Source: Scandinavium sp036409475 (GTDB lineage Bacteria; Pseudomonadota; Gammaproteobacteria; Enterobacterales; Enterobacteriaceae). From it: DNA of 64,000 bases. Positions 8,732 to 16,628 of this stretch are shown in pieces (the stretch's first letter is position 1; every line of letters begins with the position of its first letter). A model generated the notes under the pieces. It saw only the letters and a list, made by a program, of their open reading frames with translations. It was not told the origin of the DNA and did not search any database. Both the position numbers and the translations under genes were made by a program. The stretch covers positions 1 to 64,000 of the forward strand of contig NZ_JAYRCK010000003.1 of NCBI RefSeq assembly GCF_036409475.1. The letters run 5' to 3'.

Positions 8732-9207
8732 AGGACGGGTGCCTCCGTGCCTGGCTCAGTCTGGAAATAGGCGCGGCTGTTGGCGTGGACGTTATCCGCC
8801 GCCAGCAGCGCCTGCTTTGTGAGCCAGCAATAATCGTTATGCTGCGCGGTCGGCAGCGCGAGCGAAGTTTGCTCCACCTGAACGCGGAACCCCAGCACCA
8901 CGTAATGGGTGCTGAAATCCGTGCCGGAGAAGTTGTCGTCGTAAAAGTGCTGCCACACGCCGTTGAGCTGCCCGGCAGACAGCGGCAGGCTCACGCCCAG
9001 CTCCGCTTCTGTCAGGCGGGCAAAAGCCTCCGCCAGCGTTTCGTCTTTCTGCACTCGCCCGCCCGGCACGAACCAGTAGCCCTGTGCCGGACGGTTGTTA
9101 CGTTTCCCGAGCAGAAATTCGCCCTGCGCGTTCTCGACAATCAAATCAAGGGAGATGAGCGGCGTGGAACGCACCACGGTGGCAAAATCTTCTGGCTTCA
9201 GAAACAT
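8728..9207 (-). CDS. gmm: GDP-mannose mannosyl hydrolase Gmm (Nudix), 159 aa
   Basis: Nudix enzyme that hydrolyses GDP-mannose or GDP-glucose and so may balance nucleotide sugars during capsule synthesis. The Nudix region begins at GGRVQKDETLAEAFARLTEAEL; Gmm proteins are known for a modified Nudix box, and the second acidic pair expected of a classic box is replaced here too. Length equals the E. coli protein. Three bases separate it from fcl. Confidence 0.94.
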   Translation of the reverse strand: MFLKPEDFATVVRSTPLISLDLIVENAQGEFLLGKRNNRPAQGYWFVPGGRVQKDETLAEAFARLTEAELGVSLPLSAGQLNGVWQHFYDDNFSGTDFSTHYVVLGFRVQVEQTSLALPTAQHNDYCWLTKQALLAADNVHANSRAYFQTEPGTEAPVL

Positions 9208-9210
9208 GGT

Positions 9211-10176
9211 TTACCCCCGGAAGCGGTGCTGGTTCTCAAGGAACCACTGGTAAGTACTCGCCAGACCCGCTTCGAGCGTCACTTCGTGATACCAGCCGAG
9301 CTGATGCAGACGAGACACATCCAGCAGTTTGCGCGGCGTGCCGTCTGGCTTAGTCGCGTCAAACACTACGCGGCCTTTGTAGCCCACCACTTTGGCGATG
9401 GTCTGCGCCAGTTCGCGAATGGTGCAGTCCACGCCGGTGCCGACGTTAATGTGTGACAGCATCGGTTCGGTGTTCTCCTGCCACACTTCACGATCCAGCT
9501 CCATCACATGAATGCTGGCTGCCGCCATGTCGTCGACATGCAGGAATTCACGCATTGGCGTGCCGCTGCCCCACACCACCACGTCCGGCGTATTCGCCTG
9601 AGTGGCTTCGTGGAAACGACGCAGCAGCGCAGGGATCACATGCGAGTTGCTCGGGTGGAAGTTGTCATGCGGCCCGTACAGGTTGGTCGGCATCACCGAG
9701 CGATAGTCGCGGTTATGCTGACGGTTGTACGATTCGCACAGCTTGATCCCGGCGATTTTGGCAATCGCGTACGGCTCATTAGTCGCTTCCAGTGTGCCCT
9801 GCAACAACTCGCTTTCCGGAATAGGCTGCTTCGCCATTTTCGGGTAAATGCAGGACGAACCGAGGAACAGCAGCTTGTTCACGTTATGCAGATGCGCCGC
9901 GTGAATGATGTTGCTTTCGATCATCATGTTTTCGTAGATGAAATCCGCCGGGAAGCTGTTGTTCGCCACAATCCCGCCGACTTTCGCCGCCGCCAGATAC
10001 ACCTGATCGATGCGCTCTTCAGCGAAGAACTCATTCACCGCTTTGCCGTCGAGCAGGTTCAGTCGATCGCGGGTACGCAGAACCAGTTCTACATCGCCAC
10101 GCTGTTCAAGCTGTCGAACAATGGCGGAGCCCACCATGCCCCGATGGCCCGCCACGAAAATACGTTGTCTGGTCAT
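9211..10176 (-). CDS. fcl: GDP-L-fucose synthase Fcl (WcaG), 321 aa
   Basis: NADPH-dependent epimerase/reductase that turns GDP-4-keto-6-deoxymannose into GDP-L-fucose, the last step of fucose supply. Rossmann motif GHRGMVGSAIVR is at the N-terminus, with the SDR active-site YAIAK and the preceding GSSCIYP serine. Length is that of the E. coli enzyme. It directly follows gmd (4-base gap), as expected for enzymes acting in sequence. Confidence 0.96.
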   Translation of the reverse strand: MTRQRIFVAGHRGMVGSAIVRQLEQRGDVELVLRTRDRLNLLDGKAVNEFFAEERIDQVYLAAAKVGGIVANNSFPADFIYENMMIESNIIHAAHLHNVNKLLFLGSSCIYPKMAKQPIPESELLQGTLEATNEPYAIAKIAGIKLCESYNRQHNRDYRSVMPTNLYGPHDNFHPSNSHVIPALLRRFHEATQANTPDVVVWGSGTPMREFLHVDDMAAASIHVMELDREVWQENTEPMLSHINVGTGVDCTIRELAQTIAKVVGYKGRVVFDATKPDGTPRKLLDVSRLHQLGWYHEVTLEAGLASTYQWFLENQHRFRG

Positions 10177-10180
10177 GAAA

Positions 10181-11302
10181 TCAGGACTCCAGCGCGATGG
10201 CTACCTCGTAGCCGTGAGCTTTAAGCAGGGAGTGTTTCTTCGCCGCTTCCAGATCTTTGGCTACCATCTCAGAGACCATTTCCTGCAGGGTGGTTTCTGG
10301 TTTCCAGCCCAGTTTCTCGTGCGCTTTGGTTGGGTCGCCGAGCAGGGTTTCCACTTCAGCAGGACGGAAGTAGCGCGGGTCAACTTCCACAATCACGTCA
10401 CCTGGCTTCACGCCTGGCGCATCGTGGCCGGTCACGGAAACAACAATGCCCTTCTCTTCCACGCCAGTGCCTTCAAAGCGCAGTTTGATACCCAGCTGGG
10501 CCGCAGCCATCTCAACGAACTGACGCACGGAGTACTGCACACCGGTGGCGATAACAAAATCTTCCGGTTTTTCCTGTTGCAGCATCATCCACTGCATTTT
10601 CACGTAGTCTTTGGCATGGCCCCAGTCACGCAGGGAGTCCATGTTGCCGAGGTGCAGTTTCTTCTCCAGACCCTGAGCAATGTTGGCAATCGCACGCGTG
10701 ATTTTGCGAGTCACGAAGGTTTCGCCACGGCGCGGAGATTCGTGGTTGAACAGGATACCGTTACAGGCGTACATGCCGTAGGATTCACGGTAGTTGACGG
10801 TTATCCAGTAGGCGTACATTTTCGCCACAGCATAAGGAGAACGCGGGTAGAACGGCGTGGTCTCTTTCTGCGGGATTTCCTGCACCAGGCCATACAGCTC
10901 AGAGGTGGAGGCCTGATAGAAACGGGTTTTCTTCTCAAGGCCGAGGAAGCGGATGGCTTCCAGCAGACGCAGGGTACCGATGGCATCCACGTCGGCGGTG
11001 TATTCCGGGGATTCAAAAGAAACCGCTACGTGGCTCATCGCGCCCAGGTTGTACACCTCATCCGGCTGCACTTCCTGCAGAATACGGGTCAGGTTGGAGG
11101 TGTCGGTCAGGTCACCGTAATGCAGATGGAATTTCGGGTTGCTGGAATGGGGATCCTGGTAAATGTGATCCACACGCTCGGTGTTGAAAGAAGAAGCACG
11201 ACGCTTAATACCGTGAACTTCATAGCCTTTTTCCAGCAGCAGTTCTGCCAGGTAGGAACCATCCTGCCCGGTTACGCCGGTGATGAGTGCGACTTTAGTC
11301 AT
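10181..11302 (-). CDS. gmd: GDP-mannose 4,6-dehydratase Gmd, 373 aa
   Basis: Dehydrates GDP-mannose to GDP-4-keto-6-deoxymannose. N-terminal Rossmann motif TGVTGQDGSYLAE, catalytic ASTSELYG and YAVAKMYAYW motifs, and 373 residues as in E. coli. Very highly conserved throughout. A REPIN-like repeat fills the 120-base gap between wcaF and gmd. Confidence 0.97.
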   Translation of the reverse strand: MTKVALITGVTGQDGSYLAELLLEKGYEVHGIKRRASSFNTERVDHIYQDPHSSNPKFHLHYGDLTDTSNLTRILQEVQPDEVYNLGAMSHVAVSFESPEYTADVDAIGTLRLLEAIRFLGLEKKTRFYQASTSELYGLVQEIPQKETTPFYPRSPYAVAKMYAYWITVNYRESYGMYACNGILFNHESPRRGETFVTRKITRAIANIAQGLEKKLHLGNMDSLRDWGHAKDYVKMQWMMLQQEKPEDFVIATGVQYSVRQFVEMAAAQLGIKLRFEGTGVEEKGIVVSVTGHDAPGVKPGDVIVEVDPRYFRPAEVETLLGDPTKAHEKLGWKPETTLQEMVSEMVAKDLEAAKKHSLLKAHGYEVAIALES

Positions 11303-11340
11303 GATAATTTTTCCTCTCTACACATTTATGTTCGCCCTTA

Positions 11341-11416
11341 CCCCTCACCCCAGCCCTCTCCCCAAAGGGGCGAGGGAGAAACCATCCCCTCTTTTTCCAG
11401 AGGGTTAGGGTGAAGG
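11341..11416. repeat. REPIN-like palindromic repeat, copy 3 (wcaF/gmd spacer)
   Basis: Left unit CCCCTCACCCCAGCCCTCTC with the aaaggggcgagggagaaa arm is intact. The right unit is degenerate and shortened (cccctctttttccagagggttagggtga), so this copy looks decayed. Confidence 0.82.
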
Positions 11417-11425
11417 TGAAAGCAC

Positions 11426-11965
11426 TCACGCTCGTTCGCGTATGATTACTGCAGGGTTGCCACGGCAAATCACATTTGCCGGAAGCGGTTTAAACACGCT
11501 GCTGCGCGCGCCAACGACGGTGCCATCACCGATCGTCACGCCGGGTGCGACAAACACATCCGTTGCCAGCCAGCATTTCTCGCCAATCACAATCGGCGTC
11601 GCGTTAATATCAAAATGCGCGCTCCTGTAATCGTGACTGCCGGTACACAAATAACATTTCTGCGACACCACGGAATTGGCGCCAATCGTAATATCGCCCA
11701 GGGTATATAACACGGCGTCATCGCCCACCCATGCGTAATCACCCACGGTTAATTTCCACGGATAAGTAATTTTCACCGAAGGACGAATCACTACGTTTTT
11801 TCCGATTTTTGCGCCAAACAGGCGCAATAAAAAAGCACGCCAGCGATAGAGTATTTGTGGTGACCAGGCAAACAAGGTTGCCTGCACAGCCCACCAGAGT
11901 TGAACCTTAATACCGTTCCCGCCCCGAAAGCCTTTCGGCACGGAGAATCCACTTAATTCCTGCAT
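11426..11965 (-). CDS. wcaF: Colanic acid acetyltransferase WcaF, 179 aa
   Basis: Left-handed beta-helix acyltransferase thought to O-acetylate the colanic acid repeat unit. Hexapeptide repeats (IGKNVVI, VGDYAWV, IGANSVV, IGEKCWL, IGDGTVV) run from about residue 55 to the C-terminus, with a catalytic-type histidine in TGSHDYRS. Three residues shorter than I remember for E. coli. It follows wcaE with a 15-base gap. Confidence 0.93.
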   Translation of the reverse strand: MQELSGFSVPKGFRGGNGIKVQLWWAVQATLFAWSPQILYRWRAFLLRLFGAKIGKNVVIRPSVKITYPWKLTVGDYAWVGDDAVLYTLGDITIGANSVVSQKCYLCTGSHDYRSAHFDINATPIVIGEKCWLATDVFVAPGVTIGDGTVVGARSSVFKPLPANVICRGNPAVIIRERA

Positions 11966-11980
11966 GGGTTATCCTTATAT

Positions 11981-12727
11981 TCAGGCTTTGTTATATAAGG
12001 CTTTCGTTTTGCCTGTGGTGCGAAGTCTTAACCAATACGACATCTCTGCCCAGAAACCCGGCACTCGCAAAATCTGGCGCTGCACTTTCTTCGCATCCTG
12101 GCATAATTCAAGATTATTGGAGGTTGACACCCCGCCCATCGAGAATTCAGACACCAGGCCTTTAATGCGCTTAAAGGAATACCCTTCTTTATACATTCTG
12201 GCAGCCAGCGCATAATCCGACGAAACACGATATTGCAAATCATACGGGTAACGCTGCAACCCGCTCAGCGGGAAGAAAATAGCCTGATGGCTGGCCGGTA
12301 AGCTGTGATAGATATACCAGCCATGTTTCGCACTACGACGCACTTTATGGCCTTCGCCAAAATCGAGCATCGCATCACCGATATACATCGCATCGTCATT
12401 TTTGCTGCCGAGCTGCATGACGCTTTCCACGATATCCGGGTGGAACACGTCCCCGGAGTTAAGAAAGATAGCGAAGTTCCCGCGGGCCATATTGATGCCT
12501 TTATTCATCGCATCGTAGATGCCTTTATCTTTCTCGCTGATGTAGCGTAAGTTGTACTCACCATTGAGGTTTTCCAGAAACTCCGCGGTGCCGTCACCGG
12601 AACCGCCATCAACCACAATCCATTCGAATTCGATGTTGGGATCTTGCGCCAGATGGGCCAACGACGCCCAGGTTTTCACCACGCCTTCATAATTTCGAAA
12701 CGCAACGGTAATCACACTTAGCAGCAT
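11981..12727 (-). CDS. wcaE: Colanic acid glycosyltransferase WcaE (GT2), 248 aa
   Basis: Family 2 (GT-A) transferase for colanic acid assembly. N-terminal LLSVITVAFRNYEG, the WIVVDGGSGDGT nucleotide-binding segment and the DAMNKGI region before a metal-binding-type NSGD are visible. I chose the ATG at 12727 rather than an in-frame ATG at 12742 because a GGAG ribosome site lies at the right distance and the length then equals the E. coli protein. Confidence 0.93.
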   Translation of the reverse strand: MLLSVITVAFRNYEGVVKTWASLAHLAQDPNIEFEWIVVDGGSGDGTAEFLENLNGEYNLRYISEKDKGIYDAMNKGINMARGNFAIFLNSGDVFHPDIVESVMQLGSKNDDAMYIGDAMLDFGEGHKVRRSAKHGWYIYHSLPASHQAIFFPLSGLQRYPYDLQYRVSSDYALAARMYKEGYSFKRIKGLVSEFSMGGVSTSNNLELCQDAKKVQRQILRVPGFWAEMSYWLRLRTTGKTKALYNKA

Positions 12728-12741
12728 CTTTTGACTCCTCA

Positions 12742-13962
12742 TTAGCTGTTTGTCAGCTTCAGCGCTTTACGCAGAATAAAGGGACAAACAATTAAAAACG
12801 CATATTCCGGGCTAAAAATTGAACCGGTAAAAAACAGAGAGACCGGGCAAAATAAAAATAACTGAACGCGATAATTCTGATTATTGCCAAACGCGTTAAT
12901 CATCATTTTTCCGATTTTCGCCATGTACCATGCGGTCAATAAAATAGCGAACCAGGAAAAATAAATAATCAGCAGATACAGTCCATTGTCTATGGTTTTA
13001 CCGACGTCCGCACCGTTAAAGATTCCGAATGATGCAACATATTCATAAAGAGAACCAAAACGCACCACCCCATCAATATGGGTCAGGGAATAACCGACCA
13101 TCACCAACGGGCCGATAATACGGTAATAGGATGATGAGCCTTCCGTCCCGAGATCGCCAACGCGCTCCGAGATATACGGAAAAGCAAAAACAATACCCAC
13201 AACAAAGACAGCCAGTGAAATAATCGCCAGCGGCAACTTCTTACTGATCGCTTCTTTGTTTAAATACTGAAATGCCCATTCCAGTAAATAAAACAGGATA
13301 AAGGTCATCACCCCGGAAAACGATCCTGAGAGAACGATTCCTGCCAGAATCATAGCATCGGTCTTCGGTGTTTTGATACCAAACTGTTTGATGCTGAGCC
13401 AAATTGAGATTAGTGCCAGAGCGAAGAAGGCCGGTTCGAAATACAGTGCGGTGGTTCGCTTGCCGCCGAACTTGATAAAGTTCAGAACATAGCTGTTGCT
13501 GTAAATAAGATATTTCGAAATCGTCTCCATTAAACTGCTGCCGCCGCTGAGGATAATCTGCGCCATTTCGGCCGCGGCCAGCATCACCACCAGCCCCACG
13601 ACGACATAAAAGAAGCGCAGGATTTTGCCGTAGTTATGCGGTGAGATAGTTTTGAAACGAATGCTCCACACCATGCCGACAATGATGACGATGTAGATAA
13701 ACAGCATGGTCGAGGTGACGTACTTGCTGGCGTCCAGTGACTGACCAAAAATGTAGTTAAACAGCGTCAGCCCTGTCCCAATCCCGAGAGCTATCATCAG
13801 CTTTTTCAGGCTAATGCGCTCAACATACAGCAGCAGCAATACCGGCAGAAACGTCACAATGGTTATCGGGAAACTTTCACCCAACTGGGCGATTTTGACG
13901 TTAACCAGCAGGTAGATGACGGGCAGCAGCAGGTAACTACAGAGTCTGATAGAACGAGACAT
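12742..13962 (-). CDS. wcaD: Probable colanic acid polymerase WcaD, 406 aa
   Basis: Polytopic inner-membrane protein (about 10-11 hydrophobic segments) in the position of the Wzy-type polymerase that joins colanic acid repeat units. I placed the start at MSRSIRLCSYLLLP (13962) because a strong GGAGGA sits just upstream and the length (406) matches E. coli (405); the frame is open 29 codons further upstream but those overlap wcaC. The start lies inside the last 26 bases of wcaC, so the two are translationally linked. Polymerase activity is inferred from family and context. Confidence 0.9.
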   Translation of the reverse strand: MSRSIRLCSYLLLPVIYLLVNVKIAQLGESFPITIVTFLPVLLLLYVERISLKKLMIALGIGTGLTLFNYIFGQSLDASKYVTSTMLFIYIVIIVGMVWSIRFKTISPHNYGKILRFFYVVVGLVVMLAAAEMAQIILSGGSSLMETISKYLIYSNSYVLNFIKFGGKRTTALYFEPAFFALALISIWLSIKQFGIKTPKTDAMILAGIVLSGSFSGVMTFILFYLLEWAFQYLNKEAISKKLPLAIISLAVFVVGIVFAFPYISERVGDLGTEGSSSYYRIIGPLVMVGYSLTHIDGVVRFGSLYEYVASFGIFNGADVGKTIDNGLYLLIIYFSWFAILLTAWYMAKIGKMMINAFGNNQNYRVQLFLFCPVSLFFTGSIFSPEYAFLIVCPFILRKALKLTNS

Positions 13963-15154
13963 ATTCCTCCAGCATCTGTTGTCCGCTATAGGCCTGGCGG
14001 CTTCGGGTGCGAAACGCGTCCAAAGACGTGCCAAAAATGGCTTCGGCAATCTCGGCTTTTGATTTCTGCACCAGGCTCAGCACTTCGTCGGTGTCTACCG
14101 TGCGCCCACCCGATTTCGCCAACACTTCCTGCGCGGCGTCACTTGGCGTAGCAATAACGGGCACACCTATGGAAAGCGCTTCACAGAGGATCAGCGGGTA
14201 ATTATCCACGCGTGAGCTAAACAGCAACGCATCGAGCTGATTCAGTTCGCTCATCAGCTGGCGCTTGTCGGTCAGGAAGCCATGGTTAATGACGTTGCTA
14301 CCTTCGAATGGCGAGAATTTACCGAAGGTGTGTACTTCCACCGCATCGCCCAGCGCGATGATGTCTCGCACCAGTTGCTGATTGGTTTTGCCGTCATAGC
14401 GCAGGTCATGGGCCACCACGGCGATTTTAGGTTTGCCGTTTGTCGCGCTAATCGGGGCCAGCTCAGCGAGAATCTCTTCAGTGGCAACATCAATGCCGTT
14501 GTTGATAATTTGGCAATGCCCTTCACCGTAAAGGCGATTAAACGCATCGGCCACGTGCTGACTTGGTGAGATGAACTGGCAGCCCAGGGAGATCATTTCA
14601 CGGAACAGCTGGCGTTTGCCACCCACCAACAAATGCGCACGGTCGATTTTCACTGGCGGATAGTTGGTCAGCGTCGGGCATTTACCGCAGCCGCTTTTCC
14701 ACTCTTCACAGCCATCAAGAAACGCACAACGCCCGGTCACGCTCCAGTGATCGTGCAGCGTCCAGATAAAACGCACATCGCGTTTGTGTTCATTCAGTTT
14801 GTGGCAAAAATCCACCACCTCATCCAGATTCAGCCAGTAGCTGTGCAGCACGTGAAAATGCAGCACCACCGGGCCGGAAGTGCGGGTCACGGTGCGATAC
14901 AGATTGTTCAGGTTGCCGAACACATCGCGGTTGAACAGACGAAACAGCGCGATGTTGGCGATGGACGTCACGCGCGCGGTGTGCTTAATCACATTGGGAT
15001 AGTTGTCATGGCTGACGCTTTTCTTGCCGCCTTTGCCATAGCCATACACAAAACGCGAAGCCAGGCCTTGTTGCAGCGCGCGCTGGTGTAAATCCAGCGC
15101 CACGCCCGCAGCGCCGCCTTCAGCCAGGCGCACGTTAAATTGAAGAATATTCAT
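13937..15154 (-). CDS. wcaC: Colanic acid glycosyltransferase WcaC (GT4), 405 aa
   Basis: GT-B family glycosyltransferase. The N-terminal NVRLAEGGAAGVALDLH and a C-terminal donor-site region (LICEALSIGVPVIAT) are visible. A cysteine cluster occurs in the middle (CAFLDGCEEWKSGCGKC), characteristic of WcaC-like proteins. Length equals E. coli. It overlaps wcaB by four bases upstream and wcaD by 26 bases downstream. Confidence 0.93.
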   Translation of the reverse strand: MNILQFNVRLAEGGAAGVALDLHQRALQQGLASRFVYGYGKGGKKSVSHDNYPNVIKHTARVTSIANIALFRLFNRDVFGNLNNLYRTVTRTSGPVVLHFHVLHSYWLNLDEVVDFCHKLNEHKRDVRFIWTLHDHWSVTGRCAFLDGCEEWKSGCGKCPTLTNYPPVKIDRAHLLVGGKRQLFREMISLGCQFISPSQHVADAFNRLYGEGHCQIINNGIDVATEEILAELAPISATNGKPKIAVVAHDLRYDGKTNQQLVRDIIALGDAVEVHTFGKFSPFEGSNVINHGFLTDKRQLMSELNQLDALLFSSRVDNYPLILCEALSIGVPVIATPSDAAQEVLAKSGGRTVDTDEVLSLVQKSKAEIAEAIFGTSLDAFRTRSRQAYSGQQMLEEYVSFYQTL

Positions 15155-15645
15155 TTAATGACCTTTACTCGCGCTTTTTCGCCGACCACCAGCGCATTGT
15201 CCGGCACGCTGTCCAGCACCACACTGCCCGCGCCGACGGTGACGTTATTGCCGATGGTTATCTCGCCAATCATGACGACGTTGGCACCCAGCTCGACGCC
15301 GTTGCCAATCAACGGACACGCCAGGCTGTCTGCCCCGCGGTTGCCGAGGGTGACGCCGTGGCGAATGGTAAAATCATCACCGGCGACCACGTTCTTATTG
15401 ATGACCACGGCATAGCCATGATGGATGGTGAAACGGCGGCCAATGGTGGCGGCAGCCTGAATTTCGTAACCAAACAGGCATTCAGTGATGAAGCGATACA
15501 TCAGCAACACGGGCGCGGCCCACAGGTTGTTGATGACGCTCTTCTTACGCCAGACAGAGCAAAAATGCGCAATACGGTAGCTTACGACCATGCAGCACGG
15601 ACGCAGGCTCCAGCTGTTGGCGCGGAGATCTTCAAGCAGCATCAT
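15151..15645 (-). CDS. wcaB: Colanic acid acetyltransferase WcaB, 164 aa
   Basis: Serine-acetyltransferase-like hexapeptide-repeat protein, the second predicted O-acetyltransferase of the cluster. Repeats IGRRFTI, AGDDFTI, IGNGVEL, IGEITIG and GNNVTVG occupy the C-terminal two thirds; the conserved HHGYAVVINK and RHGVTLGNRG segments match the family. Overlaps both neighbours by four bases. Confidence 0.92.
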   Translation of the reverse strand: MMLLEDLRANSWSLRPCCMVVSYRIAHFCSVWRKKSVINNLWAAPVLLMYRFITECLFGYEIQAAATIGRRFTIHHGYAVVINKNVVAGDDFTIRHGVTLGNRGADSLACPLIGNGVELGANVVMIGEITIGNNVTVGAGSVVLDSVPDNALVVGEKARVKVIK

Positions 15646-16484
15646 TTCCCCCGCAGTCCATCCGCCAGACGTTTGCCGTTACGTACAGAAAGCAGCGTCA
15701 ACAGCGTGCGCCAGTTCATGCGCTTATTGCGAATTTGGTACAGCGTGAACAGCTGATACTTCTTGCTCGCGCGGTCGAATTTGTCTTTGTGTTTGCGGTA
15801 AAAATGGAAGTAGCCGGAGAATTTCTTCGGCGAAGACGTTATCTGCATTTCACCGTGATTGATGTGCAGAATTTGCGTCGCCTCTTCCACCTTCCACGGC
15901 TCGCCGTATTCCGTGACCATACGCAGGAAGATGTCGTAGTCCTGAGCCGCTTTCAGTTCGGTATCGAACAGGTTTTCTTTGAAACGCCACGCCCAGCTAA
16001 ACACCTGGTTACCAATGATGTTGCGCTTGAAAAACAGCTTGCGAGAAAACGGTGATTTTGGGTACAGCGGCAAGCTCGCAGGCTGGGAATACACCTCGCC
16101 TTCGCACACATAGTCGTTGGCATACAGGAACGCGTGCGTCACCAGTTGATGCTTGTGTTCAAGGAACACCGACAGACGGTTTGGCGTCCATTCATCATCG
16201 TCATCAATGCCAGTGATGAACTGCCCGCTGGCCTGCAAAATGGCCTGATTGCGCACCGCACAAGCCCCTGAGTTGAAGTCATTCCGGGTATAGCTGATGC
16301 GCGGGTCGTTCAATTCTTCGATGAACTGTTGCAGCTGTTCAAACGAGGAGGAGCAGTCGTCAACAATCCTCATTTCCCAGTGGGGGTAATCCTGGCGCAG
16401 CACCGATTTGATGGCGCGAATAGCCAACTGCTGACGGTTCCATGTCGGCATATAAATAGAAATCAAAGGGTGTTGGGTGGTCAT
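15642..16484 (-). CDS. wcaA: Colanic acid glycosyltransferase WcaA (GT2), 280 aa
   Basis: Family 2 transferase with the opening PLISIYMPTWNRQQLAIRAI, then RIVDDCSSS and the metal-binding GIDDDDEW. I use the ATG at 16484, which gives the E. coli length (about 279); an upstream in-frame ATG at 16571 is rejected because those codons lie within a REPIN-like repeat. This repeat separates wcaA from wzc, so wcaA may depend on read-through past a stable hairpin. Confidence 0.94.
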   Translation of the reverse strand: MTTQHPLISIYMPTWNRQQLAIRAIKSVLRQDYPHWEMRIVDDCSSSFEQLQQFIEELNDPRISYTRNDFNSGACAVRNQAILQASGQFITGIDDDDEWTPNRLSVFLEHKHQLVTHAFLYANDYVCEGEVYSQPASLPLYPKSPFSRKLFFKRNIIGNQVFSWAWRFKENLFDTELKAAQDYDIFLRMVTEYGEPWKVEEATQILHINHGEMQITSSPKKFSGYFHFYRKHKDKFDRASKKYQLFTLYQIRNKRMNWRTLLTLLSVRNGKRLADGLRGK

Positions 16485-16509
16485 TGTGTTCCCCGAATGG
16501 CTGATATTG

Positions 16510-16615
16510 CCCCTCACCCCGACCCTCTCCCCAAAGGGGCGAGGGAGAAAAGCAAAGCGAGACGGATGCACCGACTGTCCCCTCTCCCCTTGGGGGAGAG
16601 GGCTAGGGTGAGGGG
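16510..16615. repeat. REPIN-like palindromic repeat, copy 4 (wcaA/wzc spacer)
   Basis: Full doublet: CCCCTCACCCCGACCCTCTC with cgagggagaaaa arm, a 33-base spacer, then cccctctccccttgggggag closing with ctagggtgagggg. The most complete copy in the window, filling the 144-base gap. Confidence 0.88.
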
Positions 16616-16628
16616 TTTGGACTAAGCG

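Noticed and set aside
16485..16571. Upstream extension of wcaA
   Set aside because: Those codons lie in a REPIN-like repeat; the glycosyltransferase fold begins at the internal ATG at 16484.
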